From Portunus trituberculatus (Eukaryota; Arthropoda; Malacostraca; Decapoda; Portunidae), in NCBI RefSeq assembly GCF_017591435.1, contig NC_059287.1:8857501-8921500 (forward strand): 64,000 nucleotides of DNA, read 5' to 3'. Within the stretch, counting starts at the first letter, position 1. Each line of letters begins with the position of its first letter. Below are positions 9,571 to 23,958 of the stretch, piece by piece. A program made the translations under genes and the position numbers. The notes beneath the pieces are model-generated. The model was not told the origin of the DNA, ran no database searches, and was given only the letters and a program-made list of their open reading frames with translations.

Positions 9571-10026
9571 GTATGTACTTCGCATGTTTAGGGGGTTCCA
9601 CTCATACATCTTTATTAGATAGGGTGAAATCAAAAGCTTTTCATCTCATCAACTTCCTTCCTATGACTGACTGTCTTCAGCCTCTTTCTCACAGCTGAAA
9701 GGTTGCATCTCTATCTTTTATCGCTATTTTCATGCTAACTGCATGCCTTCCGTCTTCCTGTACCGTCGCTGCACAAGGCTTTCTTCTTCCCCTCATCCCT
9801 ATTCTGTCCAACCCACTAATACAAGAATTAACCAGTATTCTCAATCATTCATACCTTCCACAGGTAAACTCTGGAACTCCCTACTTGCTTCTGTATTTCC
9901 ATCTTCCTACGACTGAACATCTTTTAAGAGAGAGGTGTCAAGACATTTGTTCCACTCTTTTGAATAATTCTTTCTAATCTTTTAGGAAGACTGCCCATGG
10001 CAGTTCTCCCTCTTACATAAAAAAAA
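9571..10026 (+). mobile_element. 3' fragment of non-LTR family B, coding remnant
   Basis: The plus strand encodes, across frame changes, the C-terminus of the same polyprotein family seen at 22,867-23,934 on the other strand; shared features are a LLDRVKSKAFHLINF-type stretch, the segment TACLPSSCT..AAQGFLLPLIP in an alternate frame, and INQYSQSFIPSTGKLWNSL in the original frame. The fragment ends TTACAT followed by eight A residues (10019-10026), and the other copy ends CTACAT plus A residues, so this is the true 3' end. The copy is strongly 5'-truncated, as is usual for non-LTR insertions. Confidence 0.82.
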
Positions 10027-10302
10027 GTCTATAGTTCAAGGTGTAGCAAAATAAACTGGGAGTGAGTGAGTGGGAAGGCTAGGAAAAGTGGCAGGACTGT
10101 GTTCATGCATGCATGCATACATATATACATACATATTGTACCTGCAACCTTTATTTCATAGTATAACAAAAAAAAAAAAAAGCAGGTGAGTGGAGGAGGT
10201 CAGAAAAAGTTGCAACACTGTCCACTCTGTCACCCAGAGAGAGATGTGGTTATGGGACTGGATGCAAAAGAGATGAACAGGATGAATGAAAGAAAACATT
10301 GT
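10027..10302. other. Unassigned spacer with small simple repeats
   Basis: No gene seen. A GCAT/ACAT-type run lies near 10,103-10,137 and an A-run of 13 near 10,169-10,181. The segment ends at the 3' tail of element D1. Confidence 0.4.
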
Positions 10303-10330
10303 GTATTTACCTATTTGTATTTACCTATTT
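10303..10330 (-). repeat. 3' tail tandem repeat of D1
   Basis: Two identical 14-bp units, GTATTTACCTATTT on the plus strand. A single related unit, GTATTTACCTAGTT, closes copy D2 at 14,487-14,500. Such short tandem 3' tails replace poly-A in CR1/L2-type elements. Confidence 0.85.
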
Positions 10331-10358
10331 GTGATTACAGAGCCCGAGCCGTAGCTCT

Positions 10359-13300
10359 CTATGTCCTGTCTCTTTGTCCACACTTATCCAATTTTTCCTT
10401 CATTTGACTGACACTTGCCGCACACACCACATCCACGCTTAGCTTGTTCCATGCATCAATGCTCCGATACGGGAAGCTATACTTCTTGATGTCGCTCGTG
10501 CAGGAATCTTTCAGTATTTTCTTTAGGTGTCCTCTTAGGTAATTACTGGATGCCATCGTGATCAGGTTCTCCCTTTCCAATATGTCCACTCCATGTACTA
10601 TTTTAAACATTGTTATCATATCCCCTCTGACTCTTCTTTCTTCCAATATGCTTAATTCCAGCCTATTTAACCTCTCCTCATACGATACCTCCTTAAAGTC
10701 TGGTATCATTCTTGTTGCTAACCTCTGCACTCTTTCCAGTTTCTTGACATGTTTCTTCATGTATGGTGACCAAATTACTGATGCATATTCCAACTGTGGC
10801 CTAATCAGGGTGGTCAATATTTTCTTTATCATGTTCCCGTCCAGGTAATTAAATGCCCATCCTATACTTTGGAGCATGCTGTACGTTTTTCCAAATATTC
10901 TATTAATGTGCTTTTCTGGAGACAGATTACTCTGTACAGTCACTCCCAAGTTTTTTTCTTCACTGACTTCAATTACAGTTTTCCCCCCAGCTGGTAGTCC
11001 TTATGTGGTCTATATTTACTTCTACCCATTCTCATTACACAGCTTTTGTTGGTATTGAATTCCATTTGCCACGTCCTGCTGCATTCGTATATTTTGTCCA
11101 AGTCCTTCTGCAGTATATTACAGTCATGCATATTCCTCATTTCTCTACCAATCAAGTAATCTCTCATCCACTCCATCAGATTTCCCCTTATTCCTCCGAT
11201 ACTACTTAACTTCCACATCAATCTGTTATGTGGTACTTTATCAAATGCTTTTTTAAGTCTAGGTATACACAATCAACCCATCCATCCCTCTCTTGTAAAA
11301 TATCGACCACTCTTGAGTAGAGACAGCAAATTTGATACACACGATTTCCCTTTTCTAAAGCCAAACTGTTTCTCACTTAGTATTTCTTCGTTTTTCAGGA
11401 ACTCAACCAATTGCTTTTGATCACTTCTTCACATATCTTACACATAATGCTGGTCAATGAAACAGGTCTATAATTCAATGGTTCTATGCGACATCTACTT
11501 TTGTAAATTGGTACTACATTTGCCCTTTTTCCATTCTACTGGCACCTGTCCCGTGTTGATAGATGTTCTTGTTAAATCTAAAATTGGATCTAGTAACTGC
11601 ACTTGACATTCTTTTAACATTCTTCCTGACACACCATCTTTTTTTTTTTTTTTTTTTTTTACAGTAAGGCCTATAGCGCCTGTAGGCACACTTGAAGAGT
11701 GTATGAGAAGCGCTGTTCAGCTTCCGCCCATTAGTGGCGTAGCCAATTTTATTTATAGTGGTACCCATATTAGGGCCCATATTACCGCCCAAGCTCATCT
11801 TGAGTGTAACCACCTAGAACCTGGGTATCATGGTGATATGTAGGTACGTAACTTTAAACCACTCGACAAATGGCAAAGTGTTTTAAGGCTGTACGTGGTG
11901 GGCTTCGAACCTACGCATAGACGTTTGCCCGATCCCACGCTCACCACCTTATCCACTATTGCCTTGTTAACATCTAATTGACTCAAAACTTTTGCAAAGT
12001 CACTCTTTGTTAGTATAATTTCTTGCAACCATCTTGTCACAGGTAACATCCGTCGATTGAATTGTGTTTCTTCTGTGAATACTTTGCAGAAATTATCATT
12101 CAATTTTTCAACAATGACACTTGTATCTTCATATATATAATCTCCAACCTTTAATTTATCAACTGTTTCTTTTTTTTCTGTAATTTACCATTATTGAATT
12201 TATAAATCATTTTGGGATCACTTTCACAATTTACAATTCTCTGTTCACATTCTTGTTGTGCCCTTCTTCTCACTTGAACATATTTATTTCTTGCATTCCT
12301 ATGTGCTTCTCTCTCCACTTCCTCATTATTTCTCTTGTATTTTTCCCATGCCTTTTCCTTCTCCATTTTTGCCTTGTCACAGGTTTTGTTAAACCATTGA
12401 TCTCCCTTTAAGTTTTTCTTAGTATATTTTGGCACAAAGTTTTCTGCAGCCTCACTATATATTTTCATAAATTTTTCATATTTTGACTGCATGTTTGTTT
12501 CCTGGTACATTTCGGACCAATCCACATTTCCAAAGTAATTTCTCAACTCCTTATATCTTCCCTTAGCATAATTTAAGCATTCCTCTTTGTATCCAACTTC
12601 ATTATCTTTGCTGAACCCCACCTTTACCTCAAATTTCAATAATTCATGATCACTCTTCCCCAAAGGACACTCATGCTCAATCTCATTTTCTAGAATTACT
12701 CCTTTGTGAATATCAAGTCCAGTCTCGACGGGCATCACCCTCCTTCCCTTGTTGGATGCCTCACCACTGTGTCATCAAATTTCCCACCGCATAATTTAAT
12801 AGCTGCTCACCCCATTCTCCACCATTCCTCACTTCAAATTCTTCCCAATTGACGTCTTTACAGTTGAAATCTCCAACTATAACCATTTTTGCTTTCTTTG
12901 CAGCTTCATTTCTCATTCTTTCCAATGTGCTTTCCACCATACTATTATACTGATCATTTGACCATGCACTTGTTTTTGGTGGTACATACACAGTTACAAT
13001 ATTGATATCTTGCCTTCCATCAGTCACCACCACACGCACCACTTCCTCCTCGTCTCCTCCAAGGCACACATTTTGCACTATTAAGTCTTTTCTTGTTAAC
13101 ACAATTATTCCACCTCCACTTTTATTCACTCTATCTTTTCTCCACATTCTATAATTTCCCCTCCAAACCAATCTATTTGTATATTCGGTCTTAATTTAGT
13201 CTCCACTTGGTTTATCCCTTATCAGACGGTCTATACACTCTAATCTTTTTGATAGGAAGCCGTATATGTTAGTATATGATACTCTTATGTCTTTCTTCCT

Positions 13301-13378
13301 TATCTGCTTCTTTGTCTGGTCTTTTACTCCCTCTCTTTTGTCCACCACTTCCACACTTTGTCGTTTCTTATTTTCCAA
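10359..13378 (-). pseudogene. ORF2 (APE endonuclease-reverse transcriptase) of D1, broken
   Basis: The N-terminus carries the endonuclease start (IRVSYTNIYGFLSKRLECID), then GGGIIVLTRKDL, VTVYVPPKTSAW, the catalytic VGDFNCKDVNWEEF and GKSDHELLKFEV; these nick target DNA. A linker rich in Lys/Glu follows (12,151-12,600). The reverse transcriptase starts LSQLDVNKA, is split by a SINE, then resumes DGVSGRMLKECQ. It continues KKAFDKVPHNRLMWKL but jumps from REMRN straight to LQKDLDKIYE near 11,127, so the PQGS and F/Y-ADD catalytic motifs are deleted. The C-terminal part (10,359-10,949) is intact: LGVTVQSNLSPEKHI-type start (here MGVTVQSNLSPEKH), then YASVIWSPYMKKHVKKLERV. The start codon is not clear; the frame overlaps the end of ORF1. 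Confidence 0.88.
11639..11956 (-). mobile_element. tRNA-derived SINE inserted in D1
   Basis: On the minus strand the element starts near 11,956 with a tRNA-like head. The pol III B box GGTTCGAAGCC (11,901-11,911) matches the consensus exactly, and a degenerate A box (TGGTGAGCGTGG) lies about 30 bases upstream. A body of about 230 bp and an A tail of about 22 (plus-strand T-run, 11,639-11,660) follow. It splits the reverse transcriptase between LDVNKA and DGVSGR, which shows it is an insertion. The body ends in a GC-rich segment with CAGGCGCTATAGGCC. I found no clear target duplication. Confidence 0.85.
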
Positions 13379-14230
13379 AAAAACTTCTTCTCTTCTTTTG
13401 TTCTTGCCTCATTCCTCTCTCTCATCTCTGTCACCATTTCTCTCATCATAGCCCTTTCCTCCTGCGACATATTTCTTCTTACATAAATCATGTTTGTCTC
13501 TTGAGAATTTTTCAGCTTCCATGCATTTCTCAATACATGCTCAGCAGCTACTTGGGATTTTAATGTTATCTTCATGGCTCTAGACTTAACTTCTTCATAC
13601 TTTCCCAATCTCATATATTCCTCAATTTCTCCACATGTATTTCCTTCTTCCGAGATCTTATTCAGCATGGTCTTAATCTTCTCTTCCTCCTTAATTTTTC
13701 TCTCCTGCCAGTTTCTTCCTTTAATCCACTCACTACCACACACTTTTTCTTTTCTGCAATGTTTCTCACCATTGTCTCCTCTTGCTGTAAAACTTTAACA
13801 ATCTCCCGTTGGGCCAACTCACTCTTTTCTTTTTCTTGTTGTTTAATTATTTCTCTAAAATTGTTGTGCGTTTCTTCATTGTTTTTTTTTCACCTCCTCC
13901 AGCCTAGAGTCTCTTTGTTTACTTTTCTCCTCTCCTTCTTTTAGTTTTCTTTCCATCTCGGTTATTTTTACAGTTAATTCCTGACACTGCTTTCCCAAGA
14001 GCGCATTTTTATTTTCCAATTCCAACTTTTGTTTCAACAACTTGGTATTTTCCCTGGTAAGCATTATGACTTCCTTCATTTTCTCTTAAGACTCTATCCA
14101 ACTTTTCTTCTTTTACCACTATTGTTCAAATTCTTTTCTCCATATTCTCAATTCTTCTGTCCAAACTCACCTCCCTCAGTCCTGGGGAATCCAAAAATCA
14201 AACAAACGAATCCCTTCTCGCTTCCGCCAT
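13324..14230 (-). pseudogene. ORF1 (coiled-coil nucleic-acid-binding protein) of D1, broken
   Basis: From the ATG at 14,228-14,230 the minus strand reads MAEARRDSFV, a stop, then FLDSPGLREVSLDRRIENMEKRI. It continues in other frames into a long Glu/Lys/Leu coiled coil (MLTRENTKLLKQKLELENK, 13,876-14,079) and a charged helical region. Its end is KKFFWKIRNDKVWKWW (13,324-13,743), a C-terminal pattern I associate with CR1-like ORF1 proteins. No zinc knuckles are visible. Such ORF1 proteins trimerise and bind the element RNA. At least three frame disruptions are needed to read it through, so it is dead. It overlaps the start of ORF2 by about 55 bp. Confidence 0.7.
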
Positions 14231-14604
14231 GTTTACAGGTATCAGCTGTTTGCGGGTCGATGACCGCAAAAACAAACTTTTCACACACTTTATCCCCTTC
14301 CTATTTTGCGACACTCCTCACTTTCCCTCACTCATCATCTCATTGGACCATAGAGACATCCCTATTCCTGCTCGGGCCCTGTATATTCACTTATAGATAG
14401 ATGTTTTGATGCCGTGGCTGGAGCCTCCGCTCCGACGTCTTGTCAGCTCGGCGGTCTAGCGGTCTGTGTGTTTCTGTGTGTACTGTGTATTTACCTAGTT
14501 GTATTGTACAGGGTTCGACCAGGGCTCATAGTGTCCTGACTCCATGTCTCCATTTATCCAATTTTTCCTTAAAGTTATGCGCATTATGTGCTGTAACAAC
14601 TTCA

Positions 14605-16774
<2,170 letters not shown>

Positions 16775-17100
16775 TACTTCCAACCTTCCTGACATAAATC
16801 CATCTGTTTGTGTACGTGACTCAGTCTTTTCCCTCCCTTCCCAAATATGCCACTTCGTCAGCCTCATGTCTAACAGTCACCAGTAGAAATTCTTCTCATT
16901 CTCTGTCATTCTCTCGTTTTTTTTTTTTCTTCAGTTCTCAGATCTCTTTTTTCTTTCTTCCTGATTCATATCCTCCTTACCCAAATATTGTTATACTTTG
17001 TCTTACCAGACAGCTTTCCAGTCCTTTGCTAATATTTCTTCTACCCCCTTCTTGTGATCTCATTTGAACTTTTAGTCCCCTCACCACAGGCGTTTTCAGT

Positions 17101-17104
<4 letters not shown>

Positions 17105-17179
<75 letters not shown>
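17105..17179. repeat. (AT)n microsatellite at retroelement-satellite boundary
   Basis: About 37 AT dinucleotides. Left of it is the ORF1 remnant of D2; right of it is the first satellite monomer, in plus orientation. Confidence 0.97.
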
Positions 17180-17181
<2 letters not shown>

Positions 17182-20100
17182 GAAACCAAAGTAAAAGTAA
17201 CAAAAATGTGTTATTCTAGTAGTTTTCTCAGGCAAAACTCACAAACAGTATTTCTTTAAGGAACTGAAATATGGCAAAACAATATATTCGTTAAGACATC
17301 GTATTTATATTTTTTTGAGGTATTTTATGAAAAAAAAAAATTATCTCGATTAAAAAATGTTGTTTATTCAAGAGCATGAAATACTGAAAAACACCAAAGT
17401 AAGCCATTTTTTACTTATTTCAGTTCCTTAAACAAATAGGGTGTAATCATACGTTTTCCCTGCATTTCTGTGTTTTGTTGCAAAAAAAGCTGAAAACTAC
17501 TAATAAACACGTTTTTCTTACTTTTACTTTGATTTCTCAATATTGGCATGTTTTCATCTATTTATTCATTTTGAAGCATAACAATGTAAATTAACTTTAA
17601 GTATACAACATTTTCAATCGAGATACTTTTTTTTTCAAAAAATATAAAAAAAAAACACAAATAAGACGTTTTATCAAATACAGTGTTTTGCTTGCATTTC
17701 TGAGTTTTGATGCATAAAATGCTGGAAAACACGAAATTAACACATTTTTGACATATTTCAGTTCCCTAAAAAGAGTGTTTAATCATGCTTTTTGCCTGCA
17801 TTTCTGTGTTTTCATGCAGAAAAGTTGAAAACTAATAAAATAACACGTTTTTGTTATTTATACTTTGGTTTCTCCATAATGGCTTGTTTTCATCAATTTT
17901 ATCGTTTTGAAACATAATGTAAAATGACTTGAATATACAATATTTTTAATCGACGTACTTTTTTTTTAATAGAATATCTTAAAAAAAGAAAAATAAGACG
18001 TTTTAACAAATATAGCGTTTTGCTTGCATTTCTGAGTTTTGGTGCATAAACTGCAGGAAAAAAACAAAATAACCCATTTTTAGCATATTCCGGTTCCTTA
18101 AAAAAAGTGTATAATCATGCATTTTGCCTGCATTTCTGTGTTTTGGTGCAAAAAAAGATGAAAACTACTAAAATAACACGTATTTGTTACTTTTACTTTG
18201 GTTTCTTTATGTTAACTTTTTTTTCATCAGTTTTATTGTTTTTAAGCGTAACATTGTAAAATGACTTGAATATACAAAATTTTCAAACGAGATAGTTTTT
18301 TTTTCTTTTTCATAAAACACCTTAACACATATATAAGACGTTTCACCAAATATAGTGTTTTGCCTGCATTTGTGAGTTTTGGTGCGAAAAATGCTTGAAA
18401 ACACCAAAATAAAATTTTTTGACATATTTCATTTCCTTAAACAAATAATGTGTAATCATGCATTTTTTCCTGTATCTCTGTGCTTTGGTGCAATAAAAGC
18501 TGAAAACTACGAATATAACACGTTTTTGTTACTTTTACTTTTTTTTCGCTATATTAGTTTGTTTTTATCAATTTGATACTTTTGAAGTATAACAATGTAA
18601 AATGACTTGAATATACATTTACAATCAAGATAATTTGTTTTTTAATAATATACCTTAAAAACAAATAAATAAAACGTATATAGTGTTTTGCCTGCATTTC
18701 TGTGTTCTGGACCAAAAAAAGCTGAAAAGTACTAAAATAACACGTTTTTGTTACTTTTACTTTGGCTTCTTTATATTAGCATGTTTTCATCAATTTTATC
18801 GTTTTGAAGTATAAGAATGTAATATGACTTGAATACACAAAATTTTCAATCGAGATAGTTAAAAAAAAACCTTAAAAGCAAATAAATAAAACGTTTTAAC
18901 AAATATAGTTTTTTTTCTGCATTTCTGAGTTTTGGTACATAAAATAATGGAAATCACCCGCAAAAAAAAACAAAAAAACGACATAATTCTGTTCCTTAAA
19001 CGAATAGTGTATAATCATGTGTTTTGCCTGTATTTATATGTTTTGGAGCAAAAAAAAAAAAACATAAAAAGCTAAAAACTACTAAAATAACACGTTTTCG
19101 TTACTTTTACTTTTCGATTGATTTAATCAATTTTATCGCTTTAAAGCATAACAATGTAAAATGACTTGAATATACAGCATTTTCAATCGAGATAATTTTT
19201 TTCATAAAATACCTTCAAAACATATAAAAAATGACATTTTAACAAATGTAGTATTTTCCCTGCATTTCTGAGTTTTGGTGCATAAAATGCTAGAAAACAT
19301 CAAAATAACCCATTTTTGACATATTTCCATTCCTTAAACAAATAGTGTATAATCTTGCGTTTTCCCTGCATTTTCGTGTTTTGTTGCAAAATAAAATGTG
19401 AAAACTACTAAAAGCTTTTCTTTCTTTTACTTTGGTTTCTCTATATTGGCTTGTTTTCATCAATTTTGTCTTTTTGAACCATAAAAATATAAAAGGACGA
19501 ATATGCAACATTTTCAATCAAAATAATTTTTTTCATAAAATACCTTAAAGACACATAAATAAGACGTTTTAAAAGATACAGTGTTTTGCCTGCATTTCTG
19601 AGTTTTATTGCATAAAATGCACCAAAATAACCCATTTCTACATATTTCAGTTCCTTAAACAAAGAATGTGTAATCATGCGTTTGCCTGCATTTCTGTGTT
19701 TTGGTGCAAAAAAAAGCTGATGACTACTAAAATAAAACGTGTTTTTTTTCTTGGATTTCTCTACATTGGTTTGTTTAATTTTATCCTTTTGAAGCATATC
19801 AATGTAAAATGACTGGAATATAGATAATTTTCAATTGAGATAGTTTTTTTTCAATAAAATACCTTACAAACACATAAATAAGACGTTTTAACAAATATAG
19901 TGTTTTGCCTGCATTTCTGAGTTTTGGTGCATTAAATGCAGGAAAAATCCAAAATAACCAATTTTTAGCATTTTTCAGTTCCTTAAACAAAAAACGTGTG
20001 AAAACAAAGTAAAAATAACAAAAACGTGTTATTTTTAGTAGTTTTCAACTTTTTTTTTGCACTAAATTAAGAAATACACGCAAATTGCATGATTACACAC

Positions 20101-20213
20101 TATATTGTTTAATTAACTGAAATATGTCAAAAATGTTTAATTCTGGTGTTTTCCAGCATTTTATGCACCAATAACACGAAAATTTGGCAAAAACGTCCTA
20201 TTTGTTTTTAATG

Positions 20214-20301
<88 letters not shown>

Positions 20302-22857
20302 ACTATGCGATTTCACTGCATTTTTTAGTTTTGCTGCAATAAAAGCGGAAAACTACTAAAATAACACATTTTTTTTTTACTTATACTTTGATATCTCCAT
20401 ATTGGCTTGTTTTCATCAGCTTTTTTTTTTTCGTTTTGAAGCATACCAATGTAAAATTACTTGAATATACCAACATTTTCATTTGAGATAATTGTTCTTC
20501 ATAAAACTCCTTAAAACACATAAATAAGACAATATAGTGTTTTCCCTTAAATTTCTGAGTTATGGTGCATAGAATGCTGAAAAACATCATAATAACCCAT
20601 TTTTGACATAATTCAGTTTCTTAAACAAATAGGGTATAATGATGCGTTTTGCCTATATTTCTGTGTTTTCGTGCAAAAAAAGCTGAAAACCACTTAAATA
20701 TCAGGTCTTTTTTTTTTTTAACTATTACTTTAATTTCTGTATATATACTTGTTTTCATGATTTTTTTCGTTTTAAAGCAAAACAATGTAAAATGACTTTA
20801 ATTTTTAATGTAGATACATTTTTTTTTATAAAATACCTTAAAACACATAAATAAGACGTTTTAACAAATTTAGTGTATTGCCTGCATTTATAATTTCTAG
20901 TGCATAAAATGCTGGAAAAAACGAAAATAACCTATTTTTGACATATTTCACGTCCTTAAACAAATAGTGTGTTATCATGCATTTGTCCTGCATTTCTGTG
21001 TTTTGGTGCAAAAAAAGCTGGAAACTAATAAAAAACACGTTTTTATTAGTTTTACTTTGTGTTCTCTTTATTGGCTTGTTTTCATCAATTTTATCGTTTT
21101 CAAGCATAACAATTTAAAATGTCGTTAATTTACAAAATTTTATATCGATATATTTTTTTTTCATAAAACACCTTAAAAACACTTAAATAGGATGTTTAAA
21201 CAAATATTGTTTCTTGCCTGCATTTCTTAGTTTTGGTGCATTAAATACTAGAAAAATACAATTTTTTTTACTTATTTTAGTTTCATAAACAAATACTGTG
21301 GAATCATTCGGATTGGCTGCATTTCTGTGTTTTGGTGGAAAAATAGGTGAAAACTACTAAAATAAGAGGTTTTCTTACTTTTAATTTGATTGCTCTATAT
21401 TAGCTTGTTATCATCAATTTTATCGTTTTACGTAATGCATAACTTGATTATGCAAAATTTTCAATCAGATAGTTTTTTTTTCTTAAAACACCTTAATAAC
21501 ACATAAATAAGACGTTGTAAAGAATATAATGTTTTGCCTGTATTTCTGAATTTTGGTGCATAACATGCTGGAAAACACCAAAAATAACCCATTTTTTACA
21601 TATTTCAGTGCCTTAAACAAATAGTGTGTAATCATGCGTTTGTCCTGCATTTCTGTGTTTTGGTGCAAAAAAATAAGCTGAAAACAACTAAAATAACACG
21701 TTTCTTTGGATTAACTTTGGTTTCTCTGTATTGGCTTGTTTTCATCAATTTTATCGTTTTGAAGCACAATAATTTAAAATGAAATGAATATATAGAATTT
21801 TATATCGAGATTTTTTAATAAAACACCTTAAAAACACATAAATAAGACGTTTTAACAAATATAGTGTTTTGCCTACATTTCTGAGTTTTGGTACATAAAA
21901 TGAAGGGAAAAAAAACAAAATAACCCATTTTTGACATACTTAAGTTCCTTAAACAGATAGTGTACATTCTTGCATTTTTGCTGTATTTCTGTGTTTTGTT
22001 GCGAAAATGCCTGAAAACTACTAAAATAACACGTTTTTGTTACTTTTACCAAGGTTTCTCTATATTTGTCTGTTTTCATGAATTTTATCGGTTTGAAGCA
22101 GTACAAAGTAAAATTACTTGAATTTTGTAAAACTTTTCACATATTTCATATCCTTCAAAAATTTTTCTCTAATCATGCGTTTTGCCTGCATTTCTGTGTT
22201 TTGGTGCAAAAAAAGCTGAAAAATAGTAAAATAACAAGTTATTGTTAGATTTACTTTAGTTTCTTTATATTGGCTTGTGTTCATGAATTTCATCTTTTTG
22301 AAGCATAACAATGTAAAATGACTTCAATATACAAAATTTTCAATCGAGATAGTTTTTTTCATAAAACACCTTAAAAACACATAAATAAGCTGTTATAACA
22401 AATATAATGTTTTGTCTCCTTTTCTGCGTTTTGTTGCCTAATGATAGTTTTTTTGTTTTTTTTTCATAAAACACCTTAAAAACACATAAATAAGATGTTT
22501 TATCAAATACAATGTTTTGCCTTTTTTTTCTGCGTTTTGGTGCGTAAAATGCTGGAAAACACAAAAAAAAAAAAAAACATATTTTTGACATATAGCTGAA
22601 AACTACTAAAATAACACGTTTTTGTTAGCTTTACTTTAATTTCTCTATATTGGCTTGTTTTCATCAATTTTATTATTTTTATGCATTAAAATGTAAAATG
22701 ACGATTTTTGAAAAATTTTAATCCATATAGTTTTTTTTTTCTTAAAACACCTTAAAAACACATAAATAAGGAGTTTTAACACATATAGTGTTTTGCCTGC
22801 ATTTCTGAGTTTGGTACATAAAATGCTAGAAAACACCAAAATAACCTATTTTTGACA
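17180..22857 (-). repeat. Satellite block I, unit about 335 bp, diverged
   Basis: The same sequence recurs about every 330-340 bp. Landmarks, in order, are an AT-rich spacer (TTGTTTTCATCAATTTTATC, then TCAATCGAGATAG, then a T-run, ATAAAACACCTTAAAAACAC, AAGACGTTTTAACAAATATAG) and two related modules (TTTTGCCTGCATTTCTGAG..., CATATTTCAGTTCCTTAAAC...). Spacer landmarks fall near 17,560, 17,890, 18,220, 18,560, 18,790, 19,127 and 19,458. Copies are quite diverged, so this is an old or edge part of the array. I label this orientation minus relative to the right-hand array. Two stretches, 17,180 to about 17,380 and about 19,996-20,218, are inverted. Confidence 0.93.
20219..20298. repeat. (TA)n microsatellite inside satellite
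   Basis: About 40 TA dinucleotides, located exactly where an inverted satellite piece (19,996-20,218) ends and the minus orientation resumes. Confidence 0.96.
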
Positions 22858-22866
22858 TTTTTTTTT

Positions 22867-23934
22867 ATGTAGGGGAGGGAGCCAGCCAAGGGCAAAAAAA
22901 AAAAAAAAATAAATAAATAAAATAAATAAATAAATAAAAATAAAGAAAGGCCCACTTGAGTGCTGACTGTTTAAAAAGTGGTAAAGAGTCACCAAATTGG
23001 GGATTAAATGCCTCCCTCTTAAAAGAAGACAAGTTGTAGGAAGTCGGAAATACAGATGCAGGGAGGGATTTCCAGAGTTTACCAGTGAAAGGGATATATG
23101 ATTGAGAGTACTGCTTAACTCTTGCATTAGAGAGATGGACAATATAGGGATGAGAGGAAGAAGAAAGCCTTGTGCAGCGAGGTCACAGGAGGAGGGGAGG
23201 CATGCAGTTGGCAAGATCAGTAGAGCAGTTAGCATGAAAGCTAGATAAAAGATAGAAAGAGATGCAACATTTCGGCGGTGAGAAAGAGGCTGAAGACAGT
23301 TTAGTCAGAGGAGGAAAGTTGATGAGACGAAAAAGCTTTAGATTTCACCCTATCTAGTAAAACTGGAAACCCCCAAACATGCGAAGAGTACTCCATACAA
23401 GGGTGGATAAGTCCCTTGTACAGAGTTTGCAGTTGGAGGGGGTGAGAAAAACTGGCGGAGACGCCTCTGAACGCCTAACTTCGTAGAAGCTATTTTAGTA
23501 AGAGATGAGATGTGAAGTTTCCAGTTAAGATTGTGAGGAAAGGACAGACCGAGGATATTCATTGTGGAAGAGGGAGACAATTGAGTGTCATTGAAGAAGA
23601 GGGGATAGTTGTCTGGAAGGTTGTGTCGAGTTGATAGATGGAGGAATTGAGTTTTTGAGGCATTGAAAACTACTAGATTTTCTCTGCCCCAATCGGAAAT
23701 CTTAGAAAGATCGGAAGTCAGGCGTTCTGTGGCGTCCCTGCGTGATCTGTTGACTTCCTGAAGGGTTGGTCGTCTCTGAAAGGACGTGGAAAGATGTATC
23801 GTGGTATCATCAGCGTAGGAGTGGATACGACAAGAAGTTTGGTTAAGAAGGTTATTAATGAATAATAGAAAGGGAGTGGGGTGACAGGACAGAACCCTGA
23901 GGTACACCACTATTAATAGATTTAGGAGAGGAAC
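22867..23934 (-). pseudogene. Element B reverse transcriptase, C-terminal half
   Basis: The frame resumes CSSPKSINSGVPQGSVLS (near 23,930), then FLLFINNLLNQTSC and the catalytic box RIHSYADDTTIHLS. It goes on to KISDWGRENLVVFNASKTQF, a typical thumb (LGLSFPHNLNWKLHISSLTK) and GVQRRLRQFF. A frame change follows near 23,430, and the C-terminal region (KAFRLINFPPLTK, SNARVKQYSQSYIPFTGKLW) reads through to about 22,950. The catalytic segment itself is intact apart from a small PTPF change. This half joins exactly to the half at 29,235-30,016 once element C is set aside. Confidence 0.9.
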
Positions 23935-23938
23935 AGTG
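23935..23938. repeat. Target-site duplication AGTG, left copy (right copy 29,231-29,234)
   Basis: AGTG occurs at both junctions of element C. Removing C and one AGTG restores the reading VVDGHCSSPKS across the B reverse transcriptase, which independently confirms both boundaries. Confidence 0.85.
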
Positions 23939-23958
23939 TCTTTTTTTTTACTACGCCC

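Larger units (their letters stand above)
10303..14486 (-). mobile_element. CR1/L2-like non-LTR retrotransposon, copy D1
   Basis: The 3' terminus consists of two 14-bp tandem copies (GTATTTACCTATTT on the plus strand, 10,303-10,330), the simple-repeat tail expected for CR1/L2-like elements. Moving right on the minus strand come the ORF2 end, reverse transcriptase, APE endonuclease, ORF1 and a 5' untranslated region. The right boundary is uncertain: the next related copy, D2, starts its 3' tail at 14,487, so D1's 5' end lies between about 14,231 and 14,486. A SINE is inserted at 11,639-11,956. Many frameshifts and one catalytic-core deletion make the copy inactive. Confidence 0.82.

Noticed and set aside
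11901..11911. A genuine tRNA gene
   Set aside because: The B box is perfect, but the A box is degenerate, no cloverleaf acceptor stem was evident, and the sequence is followed by a 230-bp body and an A tail, so it is a SINE head.
13266..13798. Plus-strand Ser/Leu/Phe-rich frames that resemble membrane proteins
   Set aside because: They are the complement of the Lys/Glu-rich ORF1 of D1, which explains their composition.
22895..22945. A separate poly-A insertion
   Set aside because: The A/AAAT-rich stretch lies inside the 3' region of element B; the true 3' end is the CTACAT plus A-run at 22,858-22,870.
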